A program made the position numbers and the translations under genes. From assembly GCF_900143055.1 (NCBI RefSeq), contig NZ_FRCW01000001.1, positions 248,001-312,000 on the forward strand: a DNA stretch of 64,000 nucleotides, written 5' to 3'. Below are positions 8,606 to 17,165 of this stretch, in pieces. Each line of letters opens with the position of its first letter. The stretch's first letter is position 1. The notes beneath the pieces were generated by a model. It had not been told where the DNA came from. It did not search any database and saw only the letters and a program-made list of their open reading frames with translations. The DNA is from Fibrobacter sp. UWR3. Lineage in GTDB: Bacteria; Fibrobacterota; Fibrobacteria; Fibrobacterales; Fibrobacteraceae.

Positions 8606-10248
8606 AAAAGTTGCTTCTTCTAGTACCGGTTGCGCTTGCTACCTGGTTCTGCTCTTCTGCAACTGACGATATTGCGAAGGGCCCTGGCAGCGAGACCACT
8701 AACGGACTTGCGCTCGTTGACGGCAAGCCCGCATCCTACGCGTCTGTCGCATTGCGTAAGGTGGACTTCAAGGCGGCCCAGGCCGTGGAAGAAAATGCGC
8801 TTGTCGTGGCCGATGCGTATGCCGACGAGAATGGCCTGTTTGACGTGAAGGTTCCGGCCGATGGCAAGTACCGCCTGACCGTGGTTCACGATGGTGTCGC
8901 GTTCTCGAAGATTGTTTCCCGTAGCGACTTCGGCGAAAATGGCGCCGTGAACGATACCGTGAACCTGGTGGCGACAGCCCTGATGGCGGGTGTCGTGGAT
9001 GTGCCCGAGGGCAGTTCCAACGTGTGGGTTGGCGTGCACGGTACCGACGTGCTCGTGAAGAGCGATTCCAATGGCTGGTTCGCACTCCCGTCGCTCCCGG
9101 CGAACGATTCTCTGCGCCTGTATTTCGTGGACGGCGACTACAAGGAATCCCTGGGTGAAGAATCCCTGTACCTGAAACCCCGCGAATCCGTGCTGAAGGA
9201 CTACCGCGCCCCGAACCCTGACGAGGGGAAAATCGTGGTGCTCCAGAAGAATGGTTCCCCTGCCGCATACGCGACGGTCGCTCTCCGTGCAGCCGACGCG
9301 AAGGCCGAGAAGTTTGCAGTCCAGAATGCGATGGTGGATTCCGATGTCCGCACCGATGCGAACGGCAGGTTTACCATGGAATGGCCCGAGAAGGGGGAAT
9401 ACCGCCTGACGGTCGTTTCTGACGGGTTTGCGTTCTCGAAGGTGTTCGATGCGGAAGACCTGCCGGATCTCGATACCATATGGATTTCGGCGACCGCGTC
9501 TGTTTCGAGTAAAGTAACGCTCCGCACGGTGGATGAGTTCCTCTGGGTGGGTGTCTACGGGCTCGATGTGCTTGTGAAGACGAACGACGTGGGCGCCTAC
9601 GTGCTCCCGAGCGTGCCTGCGGGCGATTCGCTCCCGATATACTTCGTGACTGCCGACAGCCTGAACAGCCTCTATGCGGAATGGAACACCGTGGCGGAAT
9701 CCAACAGCACGCAGTTCCTGAACCCGGTGAAGGTGTTGCAGGATTTCGAGAATGGTGGCGAAGGCTGGTACCTGAATACGGATAGCCTTAAGAAGGGTAC
9801 CGAAATCAAGCCTGCGAACAGCGTGAAGGAAGGAATCGTGTACGATTCGACCCGCAAGTCGAAGGTGTTCCACGGCACATACAAGCTCGCCAACGACGAT
9901 TACGCCTGGGCGCTTGTGGGTACCGCGTTTGAGCACAACATGAAGTTCTCCGAAATCGATTCCGTGGTGTTCTATGCGAAGGGCAACGGCAACATAAGGC
10001 TTTCGCTCGAGAACTACATCGACCAGAGCAAGAACCTGAAGGCCGCCACCGAATGGATCCCGCTTTCCAAGGACTGGCAGCGCATCAGCGTGAACCCGGC
10101 GGAACTCTGCGTGGGTGCCGCGACGACGGAATCTTGCTTCACCTCGTGGAGCGGAGTCAAGAGCTGGGTCAAGCAGTTCCACATCTTCGTGCAGGACGGT
10201 TCCGAGTTTTACGTCGATGACGTGATTCTCTACGGCGCACTGTTCTAA
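8602..10248 (+). CDS. Exported protein with duplicated Ig-like unit and carbohydrate-binding-like C-terminus
   Basis: 548 residues. N-terminal signal sequence; Cys17 follows TWF, a poor lipobox, so lipid attachment is uncertain. About residues 30-190 and 205-365 are a duplicated unit; each has a carboxypeptidase-regulatory-like segment (GKYRLTVVHDG and GEYRLTVVSDG) then a segment with WVGVxGxDVLVK. Residues about 370-548 look like a jelly-roll carbohydrate-binding module related to CBM11/CBM15-type folds: the FENGGEGW opening and the YVDDVILYG ending are typical. ATGA overlap with the TIGR02147 gene indicates coupled expression. Likely a surface glycan-binding protein. Confidence 0.75.
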   Translation: MKKLLLLVPVALATWFCSSATDDIAKGPGSETTNGLALVDGKPASYASVALRKVDFKAAQAVEENALVVADAYADENGLFDVKVPADGKYRLTVVHDGVAFSKIVSRSDFGENGAVNDTVNLVATALMAGVVDVPEGSSNVWVGVHGTDVLVKSDSNGWFALPSLPANDSLRLYFVDGDYKESLGEESLYLKPRESVLKDYRAPNPDEGKIVVLQKNGSPAAYATVALRAADAKAEKFAVQNAMVDSDVRTDANGRFTMEWPEKGEYRLTVVSDGFAFSKVFDAEDLPDLDTIWISATASVSSKVTLRTVDEFLWVGVYGLDVLVKTNDVGAYVLPSVPAGDSLPIYFVTADSLNSLYAEWNTVAESNSTQFLNPVKVLQDFENGGEGWYLNTDSLKKGTEIKPANSVKEGIVYDSTRKSKVFHGTYKLANDDYAWALVGTAFEHNMKFSEIDSVVFYAKGNGNIRLSLENYIDQSKNLKAATEWIPLSKDWQRISVNPAELCVGAATTESCFTSWSGVKSWVKQFHIFVQDGSEFYVDDVILYGALF

Positions 10249-10257
10249 TACTCAATT

Positions 10258-10296
10258 GTCATTGCGGGCCTCGTAGAGGCGCGGCAACCGCGAACC
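10258..10296. repeat. Dispersed intergenic repeat (GTCATTGCG type)
   Basis: The stretch starting TGTCATTGCGGGC and running through GCGGCAACC has the shape of the short 'GTCATTGCGAG ... GCAATCC' elements dispersed in many bacterial genomes. A similar element occurs inside the GSCFA gene at 43061-43092. Confidence 0.45.
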
Positions 10297-10305
10297 TGTA
10301 TTGTC

Positions 10306-10335
10306 ATCCCCGCGCAGGCGGGGATCTCTTTTTTT
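10306..10335 (+). terminator. Rho-independent terminator
   Basis: ATCCCCGC and GCGGGGAT pair around a GCAG loop, followed by CTC and seven T. It ends the TIGR02147/exported-protein unit. The same 'CATCCCCG ... CGGGGATC' design recurs at 30300. Confidence 0.85.
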
Positions 10336-10456
10336 ATAACCATTTCAAGCCCTTTACCATTGTTTTTATGCCATTTTTAGGCTGTCTTTTAGGAAAAATG
10401 TTCCACACTTAGCTCAGAAGAGCCAAAAAGGAGTATATTTAATTAAAGGAGGCCCT

Positions 10457-11203
10457 ATGAAAAAGATAACACTCATTCTTGCATCATTCCCTCTACTGCT
10501 GTGCTGTGCCTGCTCTGACGATTCGTCGAATGGTGCGACTGCGGAGATGGAAAATAGTGACAAGGCTTCCGCCTTGTCTACCAAAAGAGGGGCAAATGAT
10601 TCCCTTGATTCTGCGGTGTCTTATGGAATAGTTCCTGTCGATACGGCGAAAAAATGCAACCCTCCTGCATCGACAGAATTGACGGACGATTACAATTGTA
10701 TTGAGCCGTTGTCAAAGACGGAATATATTTTTAGGACAGAAGCTACGCCTCTGTACACGCCCTCGGTGGGCGAGAAGGTTCTTGGCTATATTAGTGCCTT
10801 CTATGAAGAAAACGGAATCCAGTATTCAGGGCGTGACGGTACGGGCGCCTACGGCGTTTATTATCGCTTGTTAGAAAAGGATGCGCAAAGGTATGTGGTG
10901 TGGCTTTGGAGCAATACGATGTACCAGGCGGAAGAAGCGTGCGTAAAGGATTTGATGTTCTTCCAGGAAAAATGTTCGCAAAACGTGGGCGAATTTGCAG
11001 ATTATATCAAGGATGATTGTGCCGCAAAAACCCTGTCGCTGTCGTGTGTGATGCCCACGAATTCTGAACTAGGCGATAAGGACGTTCTTGATTCTATTGC
11101 CGCTGATTTGGATTCTTTTGTGCTTGAAAATTGGTCCACTCCGGTCAAGTCAAGGTTTGATGGGGATGAGTCTGCCGAAAGTGCTAGTTCGGCGTCACCG
11201 TAA
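10457..11203 (+). CDS. Hypothetical lipoprotein
   Basis: 248 residues. Strong ribosome site AAAGGAGG just before ATG 10457; lipobox LLCCAC predicts attachment at a Cys near residue 19. The mature part starts with a Ser/Asp/Asn-rich linker, then a domain with several cysteines (CNPP, DYNCIEP, EEACV, EKCSQ, DDCAA, LSCVM) that may form disulfides. No known domain. Base composition is more AT-rich than the flanking operons, hinting at separate ancestry. It is a single-gene unit with its own terminator. Confidence 0.72.
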   Translation: MKKITLILASFPLLLCCACSDDSSNGATAEMENSDKASALSTKRGANDSLDSAVSYGIVPVDTAKKCNPPASTELTDDYNCIEPLSKTEYIFRTEATPLYTPSVGEKVLGYISAFYEENGIQYSGRDGTGAYGVYYRLLEKDAQRYVVWLWSNTMYQAEEACVKDLMFFQEKCSQNVGEFADYIKDDCAAKTLSLSCVMPTNSELGDKDVLDSIAADLDSFVLENWSTPVKSRFDGDESAESASSASP

Positions 11204-11234
11204 ATTGAAAATAATCATCTTTTTCCCATTATTC

Positions 11235-11267
11235 AAAGGCTCGCCCTGTTGTTAGGCGGGCCTTTTT
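11235..11267 (+). terminator. Rho-independent terminator
   Basis: AAGGCTCGCC (11235-11244) pairs with GGCGGGCCTT (11254-11263) with one G-T wobble; six T follow. Its T tract runs into the promoter element of ispA. Confidence 0.88.
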
Positions 11268-11270
11268 TAA

Positions 11271-11283
11271 GTATCTTTGGGCT
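11271..11283 (+). promoter_or_regulatory. -7 element abutting ispA start
   Basis: TATCTTTG is a perfect TAnnTTTG match. Its first T is 13 bases before ATG 11284, with GGGCT between and no ribosome site. A leaderless transcript is suggested. Confidence 0.5.
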
Positions 11284-12171
11284 ATGGAAAATCTTGAAAA
11301 GGAATCTGCCGTCGCGCAGGAATATCTCGCACGCGTTGCGAAAGAAGCGGAAGCGAAGTTTGATGAGCATCTTCCGCCCGAAAATGAGACTCCGTGCCGT
11401 TTGCACGAGGCTATGCGCTATTCGATGTTTGCTGGCGGCAAGCGCCTGCGCCCCGCCCTGGTCAAGGCGACCTTTGACATGTTCGGTGGCAAGGGCGACA
11501 AGGTGTGGCTCGCGACATCTGCACTTGAGATGCTCCACACGTTCAGTCTTATCCACGATGACCTCCCTTGCATTGATAACGACGATTACCGCCGTGGCAA
11601 GCTTACGAACCACAAGAAGTTTGGCGAATCGACTGCCGTGATGGCGGGCGATGCCCTCTGCGTACTCGCGTTTGAACTGATGGGCCGTGCGGGCGATGCC
11701 CGTGCAATCGAGGTGCTTGCCCACCTGCTGGGTACCTACGGCATGATCGGTGGCGAGATGACCGATATCGAGTGCGAGGGCAAGACGGTTGACCTCGAGA
11801 CGGTCGACTACATCCACTACCACAAGACGGCGGCCCTCATCGAGGCGGCTCTCCAGGTGGGCGCGATGCTCGCCGGTGCCGACGACAAGTCCATTGCCGC
11901 CATCCGCAACTACGGGCGTTCCATCGGGCTTGCGTTCCAGATTGTGGATGACATCCTGGATATTGTCTCCACGACGGAGGAACTGGGCAAGGACGCCGGT
12001 TCCGATATCGAGAAGGGCAAGGCGACTTACCCCTCCATCGTCGGGCTCGAGAAATCCCGCGAACGCGCCCACGAACTCTACGAGGAATCGCTCAAGGCGC
12101 TTGAAGGCCTCGAGGGCGATACCTCCATACTCCGCTCTATTGCGGCATTCATCATTACCCGGGTCAAGTAA
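11284..12171 (+). CDS. ispA: Polyprenyl (farnesyl/geranylgeranyl) diphosphate synthase
   Basis: 295 residues, full family length. It condenses IPP with allylic diphosphates in the cytoplasm. GGKRLRP (51-57) is the IPP-binding motif; the first aspartate-rich motif is DDLPCID (Asp92, Asp93, Asp98), the second is FQIVDDILD (about 218-226). The five residues before the first motif (F-S-L-I-H) resemble IspA-type farnesyl synthases; exact chain length cannot be read. The stop overlaps the dxs start by one base, forming an isoprenoid operon. A GGGP synthase at 49291 would need a C20 product. Confidence 0.92.
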   Translation: MENLEKESAVAQEYLARVAKEAEAKFDEHLPPENETPCRLHEAMRYSMFAGGKRLRPALVKATFDMFGGKGDKVWLATSALEMLHTFSLIHDDLPCIDNDDYRRGKLTNHKKFGESTAVMAGDALCVLAFELMGRAGDARAIEVLAHLLGTYGMIGGEMTDIECEGKTVDLETVDYIHYHKTAALIEAALQVGAMLAGADDKSIAAIRNYGRSIGLAFQIVDDILDIVSTTEELGKDAGSDIEKGKATYPSIVGLEKSRERAHELYEESLKALEGLEGDTSILRSIAAFIITRVK

Positions 12172-14039
12172 TGGAACTTAAGGACGTAAAGTCTCCCCAG
12201 GACATTAAGCACTGTTCCGTCGAGGAACTGAACTGCCTTGCGAAGCAGGTGCGCGATACGATTATCGGGCAGGTTTCCAAGCACGGCGGTCACCTGGCTT
12301 CGAGCCTGGGGGTGGTGGAACTCACGCTTGCGCTGCACTACGTGTTCAACGCTCCCGAAGACAAGATTGTCTGGGACGTGGGTCACCAGGCGTACGTGCA
12401 CAAGCTATTGACGGGCCGTTACGACCGGTTCGAGACGCTCCGCCAGCAGGGCGGCATCTCGGGCTTTTTGAAGCGTAACGAGAGCGAGTACGACTGCTTT
12501 GGCGCGGGTCATGCGACTACGTCCATCTCTGCGGCTCTCGGCTTTGCAGTAGCGCGTAACCACTTTAACCGCAAGAACAACGTGGTGGCTGTCATCGGTG
12601 ACGGTTCCATGACGGGTGGCATGGCCTACGAGGCCCTGAACAACGCGGGCATCTCGAAGCAGAACATGACTATCATCCTGAACGACAACAGGATGAGCAT
12701 CGCCCCGAACGTGGGCGGGTTCAGCAAGTACCTGAACCGCGTAATTTCGGACCCGGTCTACAACAAGATGCGTTCGGACCTGGACCGCCTGATGAAGCGC
12801 CTGCCGGGCGTGCTCGGTAGCCGGTTCCGTGACCTGTTCTTGCAGGTGGAGTCCGCCGCGAAGAACGCGGTGAAGCCGGGCGCCTTCTTCGAGGACCTGG
12901 GCATCCGCTACTTCGGCCCCATCGACGGTCACGACATCAACGAGCTTATCATGATTCTCGAGCGAGTGAAGTCGCAGCCCGGCCCGTGCATTGTGCACGT
13001 GCTTACCGAGAAGGGCCGCGGTCTCGATGCCGCCGAGAAGAACCCGACCAAGTTCCACGGTACGGGGCCGTTCGACCCCGAGAGCGGGCTTCCGCTTTCT
13101 CCGGGCAGCCCGAACCCCTCGCTCACGAGCGTGTTCGGCAAGACGCTCCTGGAACTTGCGAAGAAGGACAACCGCATCATGGGCATTACTGCCGCGATGC
13201 CTACGGGCTGCGGCATGGACATTGTCGCGAAGGAACTGCCCGACCGCGTGATAGACGTGGGCATTGCGGAAGAGCATGCGGTGACGTTTGCCGCGGGCCT
13301 TGCCTGCGATGGCGTCGTGCCCGTGGTCGCAATCTACTCGAGCTTCATGCAGCGCGCCTACGACCAGATTATGCACGATATCGCGCTCCAGAACCTGCAT
13401 GTGGTGCTGGTGCTCGACCGCGCTGGCCTTGTGGGTGCCGACGGCCCTACGCACCATGGTGCATACGACCTTTCGTTCCTGCGCACCGTGCCCGGGCTTA
13501 CGCTCATGGCGCCCAGTAACGAGAACGAACTTAGGGATATGATAACTGCCTCCATCGACATGGAAGGCCCTGTCGCTATCCGCTATCCCCGCGGGACGGC
13601 TCTTGCCGAAACGCTCAATCCCCCTGCAGGCCCCTTCGACGCGAAACTCCCGAAGGTGCTCGAACAGGGCAAGGATATCCTGCTCCTCGGGGCAGGCTTC
13701 ATGACAAACGAACTCAAGAAGACTGCGAAGGTCCTTAAAGAAAACGGCTACAATCCCACGCTTGTGGATGCACGAATCATAAAGCCGCTCGATACGGAAA
13801 CCTACCGCAGCCTGTTCGAAACCCACAAGGTCATTGTCACTCTGGAAGACAATACCCTTATCGGCGGATATGGTTCCGCCGTGATGGAACTCATGGCCGA
13901 TCTCGGAATTACGGACAAGAAGTTGTTCCGCTTCGGGCTGCCGGACCGTTTTGTGGAACAGGGCGAAATCCAGAACCTGTACAAACTCTTGAAAATTGAC
14001 GGTGAATCCGTCGCCAAGCAATTGATGGAAAGACTATGA
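12171..14039 (+). CDS. dxs: 1-deoxy-D-xylulose-5-phosphate synthase
   Basis: 622 residues, normal length. Thiamine-diphosphate transketolase-fold enzyme joining pyruvate and glyceraldehyde-3-phosphate, first step of the MEP pathway. Visible: GHATTSISAALG, the ThDP motif GDGSMTGGMAYEALNN, the catalytic-Glu region DVGIAEEHAVTFAAGLA and the DRAGLVGADGPTHHG loop. TAATG overlap with ispA upstream and ATGA overlap with the methyltransferase downstream mean tight translational coupling. Confidence 0.96.
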   Translation: MELKDVKSPQDIKHCSVEELNCLAKQVRDTIIGQVSKHGGHLASSLGVVELTLALHYVFNAPEDKIVWDVGHQAYVHKLLTGRYDRFETLRQQGGISGFLKRNESEYDCFGAGHATTSISAALGFAVARNHFNRKNNVVAVIGDGSMTGGMAYEALNNAGISKQNMTIILNDNRMSIAPNVGGFSKYLNRVISDPVYNKMRSDLDRLMKRLPGVLGSRFRDLFLQVESAAKNAVKPGAFFEDLGIRYFGPIDGHDINELIMILERVKSQPGPCIVHVLTEKGRGLDAAEKNPTKFHGTGPFDPESGLPLSPGSPNPSLTSVFGKTLLELAKKDNRIMGITAAMPTGCGMDIVAKELPDRVIDVGIAEEHAVTFAAGLACDGVVPVVAIYSSFMQRAYDQIMHDIALQNLHVVLVLDRAGLVGADGPTHHGAYDLSFLRTVPGLTLMAPSNENELRDMITASIDMEGPVAIRYPRGTALAETLNPPAGPFDAKLPKVLEQGKDILLLGAGFMTNELKKTAKVLKENGYNPTLVDARIIKPLDTETYRSLFETHKVIVTLEDNTLIGGYGSAVMELMADLGITDKKLFRFGLPDRFVEQGEIQNLYKLLKIDGESVAKQLMERL

Positions 14040-15304
14040 GCGAAGAAAACAAGCGCACAGTGAGATCGACTCTTACCCGCAAGTTCGGGGTGAGCGAGAA
14101 GAAGGACGAACGCCGCCCGCGCAAGGACGACGGTGAAGGCAAGAAGTTCGGTGACCGTCCTACCTTTGGTGGCCGTAGCGATGGTGAACGCGCCGGGTTC
14201 CGTTCGGACCGCCCGCGTGGCCTGCGTGAAGACGGCAGCAAGCGCGAGGAATTTGGCAGGCGTGGCGAAGGCGATGGACGTTTCGACCGTGAACGCCGCC
14301 CGCGCCGCTTTGGCGACCGCCCCTTCGGCCGTCGCGAAGGTGGACGTTTCGGGGACCGTTTTGGCAAGCGTGGCGACCGCCCGTTCCGCAGTTTTGACGG
14401 TGCGGAGAACGCTCCGGTTTACCGCCAGCGCCCCGAGCAGAAGGAGGCCGTTATTGACGAGAACATTGACGAGGCCGCACTCGAAGCCCGCGCCGCCCAG
14501 GCAGAAACAGCTCCGGAAAGCGCCGGCAACCCGCCTTGGTTCCGCAAGCTCCTCGCCATCACGACCGAGAAGGGCCGTGAACGCGAAGGCCGATTCCTGG
14601 GCGAAGGCGTGCACGTTGTAGACGAACTTGTCACCAAGCACAGGGAAATCGTCATTGCCATCTACGTGGCCGAGGACTTCGAGAACGAAGCCCTCATCGA
14701 GAAGATTAACGATGCCGACATTACCATCCACGTGCTGGAAGCCGACAAGATGAAGCAGATTTCCTCCACGGTCACGACGCAGGGAATCATTGCGCATTGC
14801 CGCATCGCGAACACGAAGCCCGTTTACGAGGCGAGCCGCAGCGTGATTACGCTCGTGGATGCAGTGCAGGATCCGGGTAACCTCGGTACGCTCTTCCGCA
14901 CGAGCCTCGGGTTCGGTTCCGACGGCATGGTGCTTGGCCGCGGTACGGTGAGCCCGTTCAACCCGAAGGTGGTGCGCGGTTCCTCGGGAACGTTCCTGCG
15001 CGTGCCCTTCGAGTTCGATATCGACCTCATCGACCATATCAACTTCCTGCGCAGCAAGGGCTACACGATTATCGCGACCGACCTGCATGCAAAGCAGACG
15101 CTTCGCGACATTCCCGCACGCAAGCTTCGCAAGATGGCTTTCCTCGTGGGTAACGAGGGCGCGGGCACAAACCCGTACTTCATCGAGATTGCCGACGAGA
15201 CGGTGAAGATCCCGATGAGCAGCGAGCTCGAATCCCTCAACGTTTCCGTGGCTCACGGCATCCTCAGTTACGAGGCAGCCCAGATCCAGGAGGAACTCAA
15301 GTAA
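14036..15304 (+). CDS. SpoU/TrmH-family RNA 2'-O-methyltransferase with long basic N-terminal extension
   Basis: 422 residues. The C-terminal 260 residues hold an RNA-binding substrate domain and the SPOUT knot: NLGTLFRTSLGFGSDGM (motif 1), VGNEGAG (motif 2) and SLNVSVAHGILSYEA (motif 3). It is closest in pattern to RlmB (23S G2251) among the family, but the target cannot be proven. Residues about 1-130 are low-complexity, dominated by R, G, F, D and E (repeats like GDRPFG, RRFGDR), unlike standard RlmB of about 245 residues. Starts in an ATGA overlap with dxs; stop overlaps pyrF start by one base. Confidence 0.85.
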   Translation: MSEENKRTVRSTLTRKFGVSEKKDERRPRKDDGEGKKFGDRPTFGGRSDGERAGFRSDRPRGLREDGSKREEFGRRGEGDGRFDRERRPRRFGDRPFGRREGGRFGDRFGKRGDRPFRSFDGAENAPVYRQRPEQKEAVIDENIDEAALEARAAQAETAPESAGNPPWFRKLLAITTEKGREREGRFLGEGVHVVDELVTKHREIVIAIYVAEDFENEALIEKINDADITIHVLEADKMKQISSTVTTQGIIAHCRIANTKPVYEASRSVITLVDAVQDPGNLGTLFRTSLGFGSDGMVLGRGTVSPFNPKVVRGSSGTFLRVPFEFDIDLIDHINFLRSKGYTIIATDLHAKQTLRDIPARKLRKMAFLVGNEGAGTNPYFIEIADETVKIPMSSELESLNVSVAHGILSYEAAQIQEELK

Positions 15305-16200
15305 TGGCGAATTTCCATACACGTCTCGAGCAGCGTATTGCCCAGTGCGGCAACCCGGTGTGCCTCGGCATGGACCCGGTGCTCAAGCTTATCGACCCGT
15401 GCTGCCCGCAGGGGAGTGCCGAAGAGAAAATCAAGCGCTTCTATTCCGAAATTCTGGAAGAGGCGCTCCGGCGTGGCGTTACGCCCGCGGTGGTGAAGCC
15501 GAACAGCGCTTACTACGAATGCGTGAGCGTGCAGGCGATGCTTGTGCTGCAGCAGTTGATTGCCGACTACAGGAGTGCGGGCATTCCCGTGGTTCTCGAC
15601 GCGAAGCGCGGCGATATCGGCAAGTCGAGTGCGGCATACGCGAACGCGGCCTACGATGTGTATGGTGCAGACGCGGTTACGGTTTCGCCCTGGATGGGGT
15701 CCGATTCCGTTGGCCCGTTCATCCGCGAGAATTCCGAGAACGGCGCGTACGTGCTGCTCCGTACGAGCAACAAGGGTGCGCACGATTTCCAGGACATGAC
15801 CGTTGTCCGTAGCGATGACCCGCGCGACAATGCGCAGGCGTTCTACTCCGTTGCCGACAAGATTATGGAATGGGACGGCAGTCTCGGTTACCTGGGTGCG
15901 GTCGTGGGCGCGACTCACCCCGAGGAACTCGAGCAGATTACCGCCTACACGGTCGCGAAGAAGCACGAAATCCCGTTCCTGATTCCGGGCGTGTCTATCC
16001 CCGGTGTCCCCGGTGGGCAGGGCGGCGATGCGAAGACGGTACTTACCGCAATCGCGAACGGTGGCGGCAAGCGCAAGTTCCACGTGCTCAACAGCAGTAG
16101 CGGTCTCAACTTTGCATGGCAGCGTAGCGGCAAGCCCGAAAACTTCGCGGTCGACTGCATCGATGCGCTCGAAAAACTCGCCGAGGCCTGCAATTTTTAG
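15304..16200 (+). CDS. pyrF: Orotidine 5'-phosphate decarboxylase, type 2
   Basis: 298 residues, typical of the longer group-2 enzyme. It converts OMP to UMP, the last step of de novo pyrimidine synthesis. Landmarks are CLGMDPVLKLIDP, AVVKPNSAYYE, the catalytic DAKRGDIGKSS with its D-K-R-x-D core, and the C-terminal phosphate-binding region ending IPGVSIPGVPGGQGGDA. Starts one base inside the methyltransferase stop and is the last gene of the ispA operon. Confidence 0.94.
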   Translation: MANFHTRLEQRIAQCGNPVCLGMDPVLKLIDPCCPQGSAEEKIKRFYSEILEEALRRGVTPAVVKPNSAYYECVSVQAMLVLQQLIADYRSAGIPVVLDAKRGDIGKSSAAYANAAYDVYGADAVTVSPWMGSDSVGPFIRENSENGAYVLLRTSNKGAHDFQDMTVVRSDDPRDNAQAFYSVADKIMEWDGSLGYLGAVVGATHPEELEQITAYTVAKKHEIPFLIPGVSIPGVPGGQGGDAKTVLTAIANGGGKRKFHVLNSSSGLNFAWQRSGKPENFAVDCIDALEKLAEACNF

Positions 16201-16268
16201 AATGTGTAATGTGGAATGAGGGATGTGTAATGATTGATTTTCCATTTCACACTTCACATTTCACATTG
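16201..16268. repeat. Imperfect inverted repeat downstream of pyrF
   Basis: AATGTGTAATGTGGAATG pairs with much of CATTTCACACTTCACATTTCACATT (about 18 of 25 positions). It may act as a weak terminator or be a relict of a TGTGAAA-type short repeat. Confidence 0.4.
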
Positions 16269-16286
16269 TTTTATCTCTGAGTATTT

Positions 16287-17162
16287 ATGCGGTTCCTTGT
16301 TCCCATAGTTCTTGCGGTTGCGCTTATCGCGGTGGCCTTCAATTTTGCGAAGCCGCTCCCCGATAAGTTTACTGAGGATTCCTTCTTGCCGAAGGCGTCT
16401 TCGGTGAAGTATCTCGCGGCCGGGAATGATGCCTCCTTTGCGGGGCTCCTGTGGATCAAGGGACTCACCTCGCTGGGCGAGAGCTTCCTTTCGGGCAAGG
16501 AGTACAACCACCTGAGCCATGTAGCGAACCTCTGCACCGAACTCGATAGCCTGTTCTACACGCCTTATTACTTTGTCGGTAGCATTACCCCGATAGATAC
16601 GCAGGACACTACGGACTTTATCGTGATGCGCCGTGCCCTCAGGAATTTCCCGGACCACTGGCGCCTTGCTGTTGGGTTTGCGCTCCGCCTGTCGAAGGGG
16701 CCGTACCCCGACCCGCATGCCGCTGCCGACGTGATGCGCCCGTACTTCGACAGTCCCGATACGACGATCCCGCAGCACATTCGCCTGATGTACCGCACGT
16801 TCGAGCTTGACGCCGAACAGACGGAGACTGCGCTCGAGATGATCATGAACGACGTGATGCAGCCCCGCTTCAAAAAGTTCCGCGAAAGCTTCTACAACAA
16901 GACGTTCCGCGTGCTGGGCTACAGGGGCATTGGTTCCAAGGCGGGTTCCGATTCTACGGTGTACAACGACGTGAAGAACACCATCGATGCTTTTGCCGAT
17001 GGCAAGGTTCACCCGCGCTATGCATTCGCGCACCTGCTCTCGCTGAAGAAGGTCGAGAAGAAGGAAGAGGAAACTGCCGCAGTAGAACCCGCCGAAGAAA
17101 ATGCAAAAGAAAAACCCGTGGACGGTGCCCCGGGTAATGCAGCGGAAACTCCCGCCAATTAA
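16287..17162 (+). CDS. Membrane-anchored hypothetical protein, TPR-like
   Basis: 291 residues. A single N-terminal hydrophobic helix (about 3-18) anchors or exports it. The body is helical with spaced aromatic residues (WRLAVGFALRLSKG, RHIRLMYRTFELDAEQTE-like) reminiscent of TPR repeats, and ends in a Lys/Glu/Ala/Pro-rich disordered tail (about 255-291). No known family recognised. A TATCTC element lies 15 bases before the ATG and no ribosome site is visible. It is convergent with the GH74 gene, with three bases between stops. Confidence 0.72.
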   Translation: MRFLVPIVLAVALIAVAFNFAKPLPDKFTEDSFLPKASSVKYLAAGNDASFAGLLWIKGLTSLGESFLSGKEYNHLSHVANLCTELDSLFYTPYYFVGSITPIDTQDTTDFIVMRRALRNFPDHWRLAVGFALRLSKGPYPDPHAAADVMRPYFDSPDTTIPQHIRLMYRTFELDAEQTETALEMIMNDVMQPRFKKFRESFYNKTFRVLGYRGIGSKAGSDSTVYNDVKNTIDAFADGKVHPRYAFAHLLSLKKVEKKEEETAAVEPAEENAKEKPVDGAPGNAAETPAN

Positions 17163-17165
17163 TCC

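Noticed and set aside
12405-14021. 538-codon minus-strand open frame opposite dxs
   Set aside because: dxs on the plus strand is beyond doubt; the antisense frame is a composition artefact.
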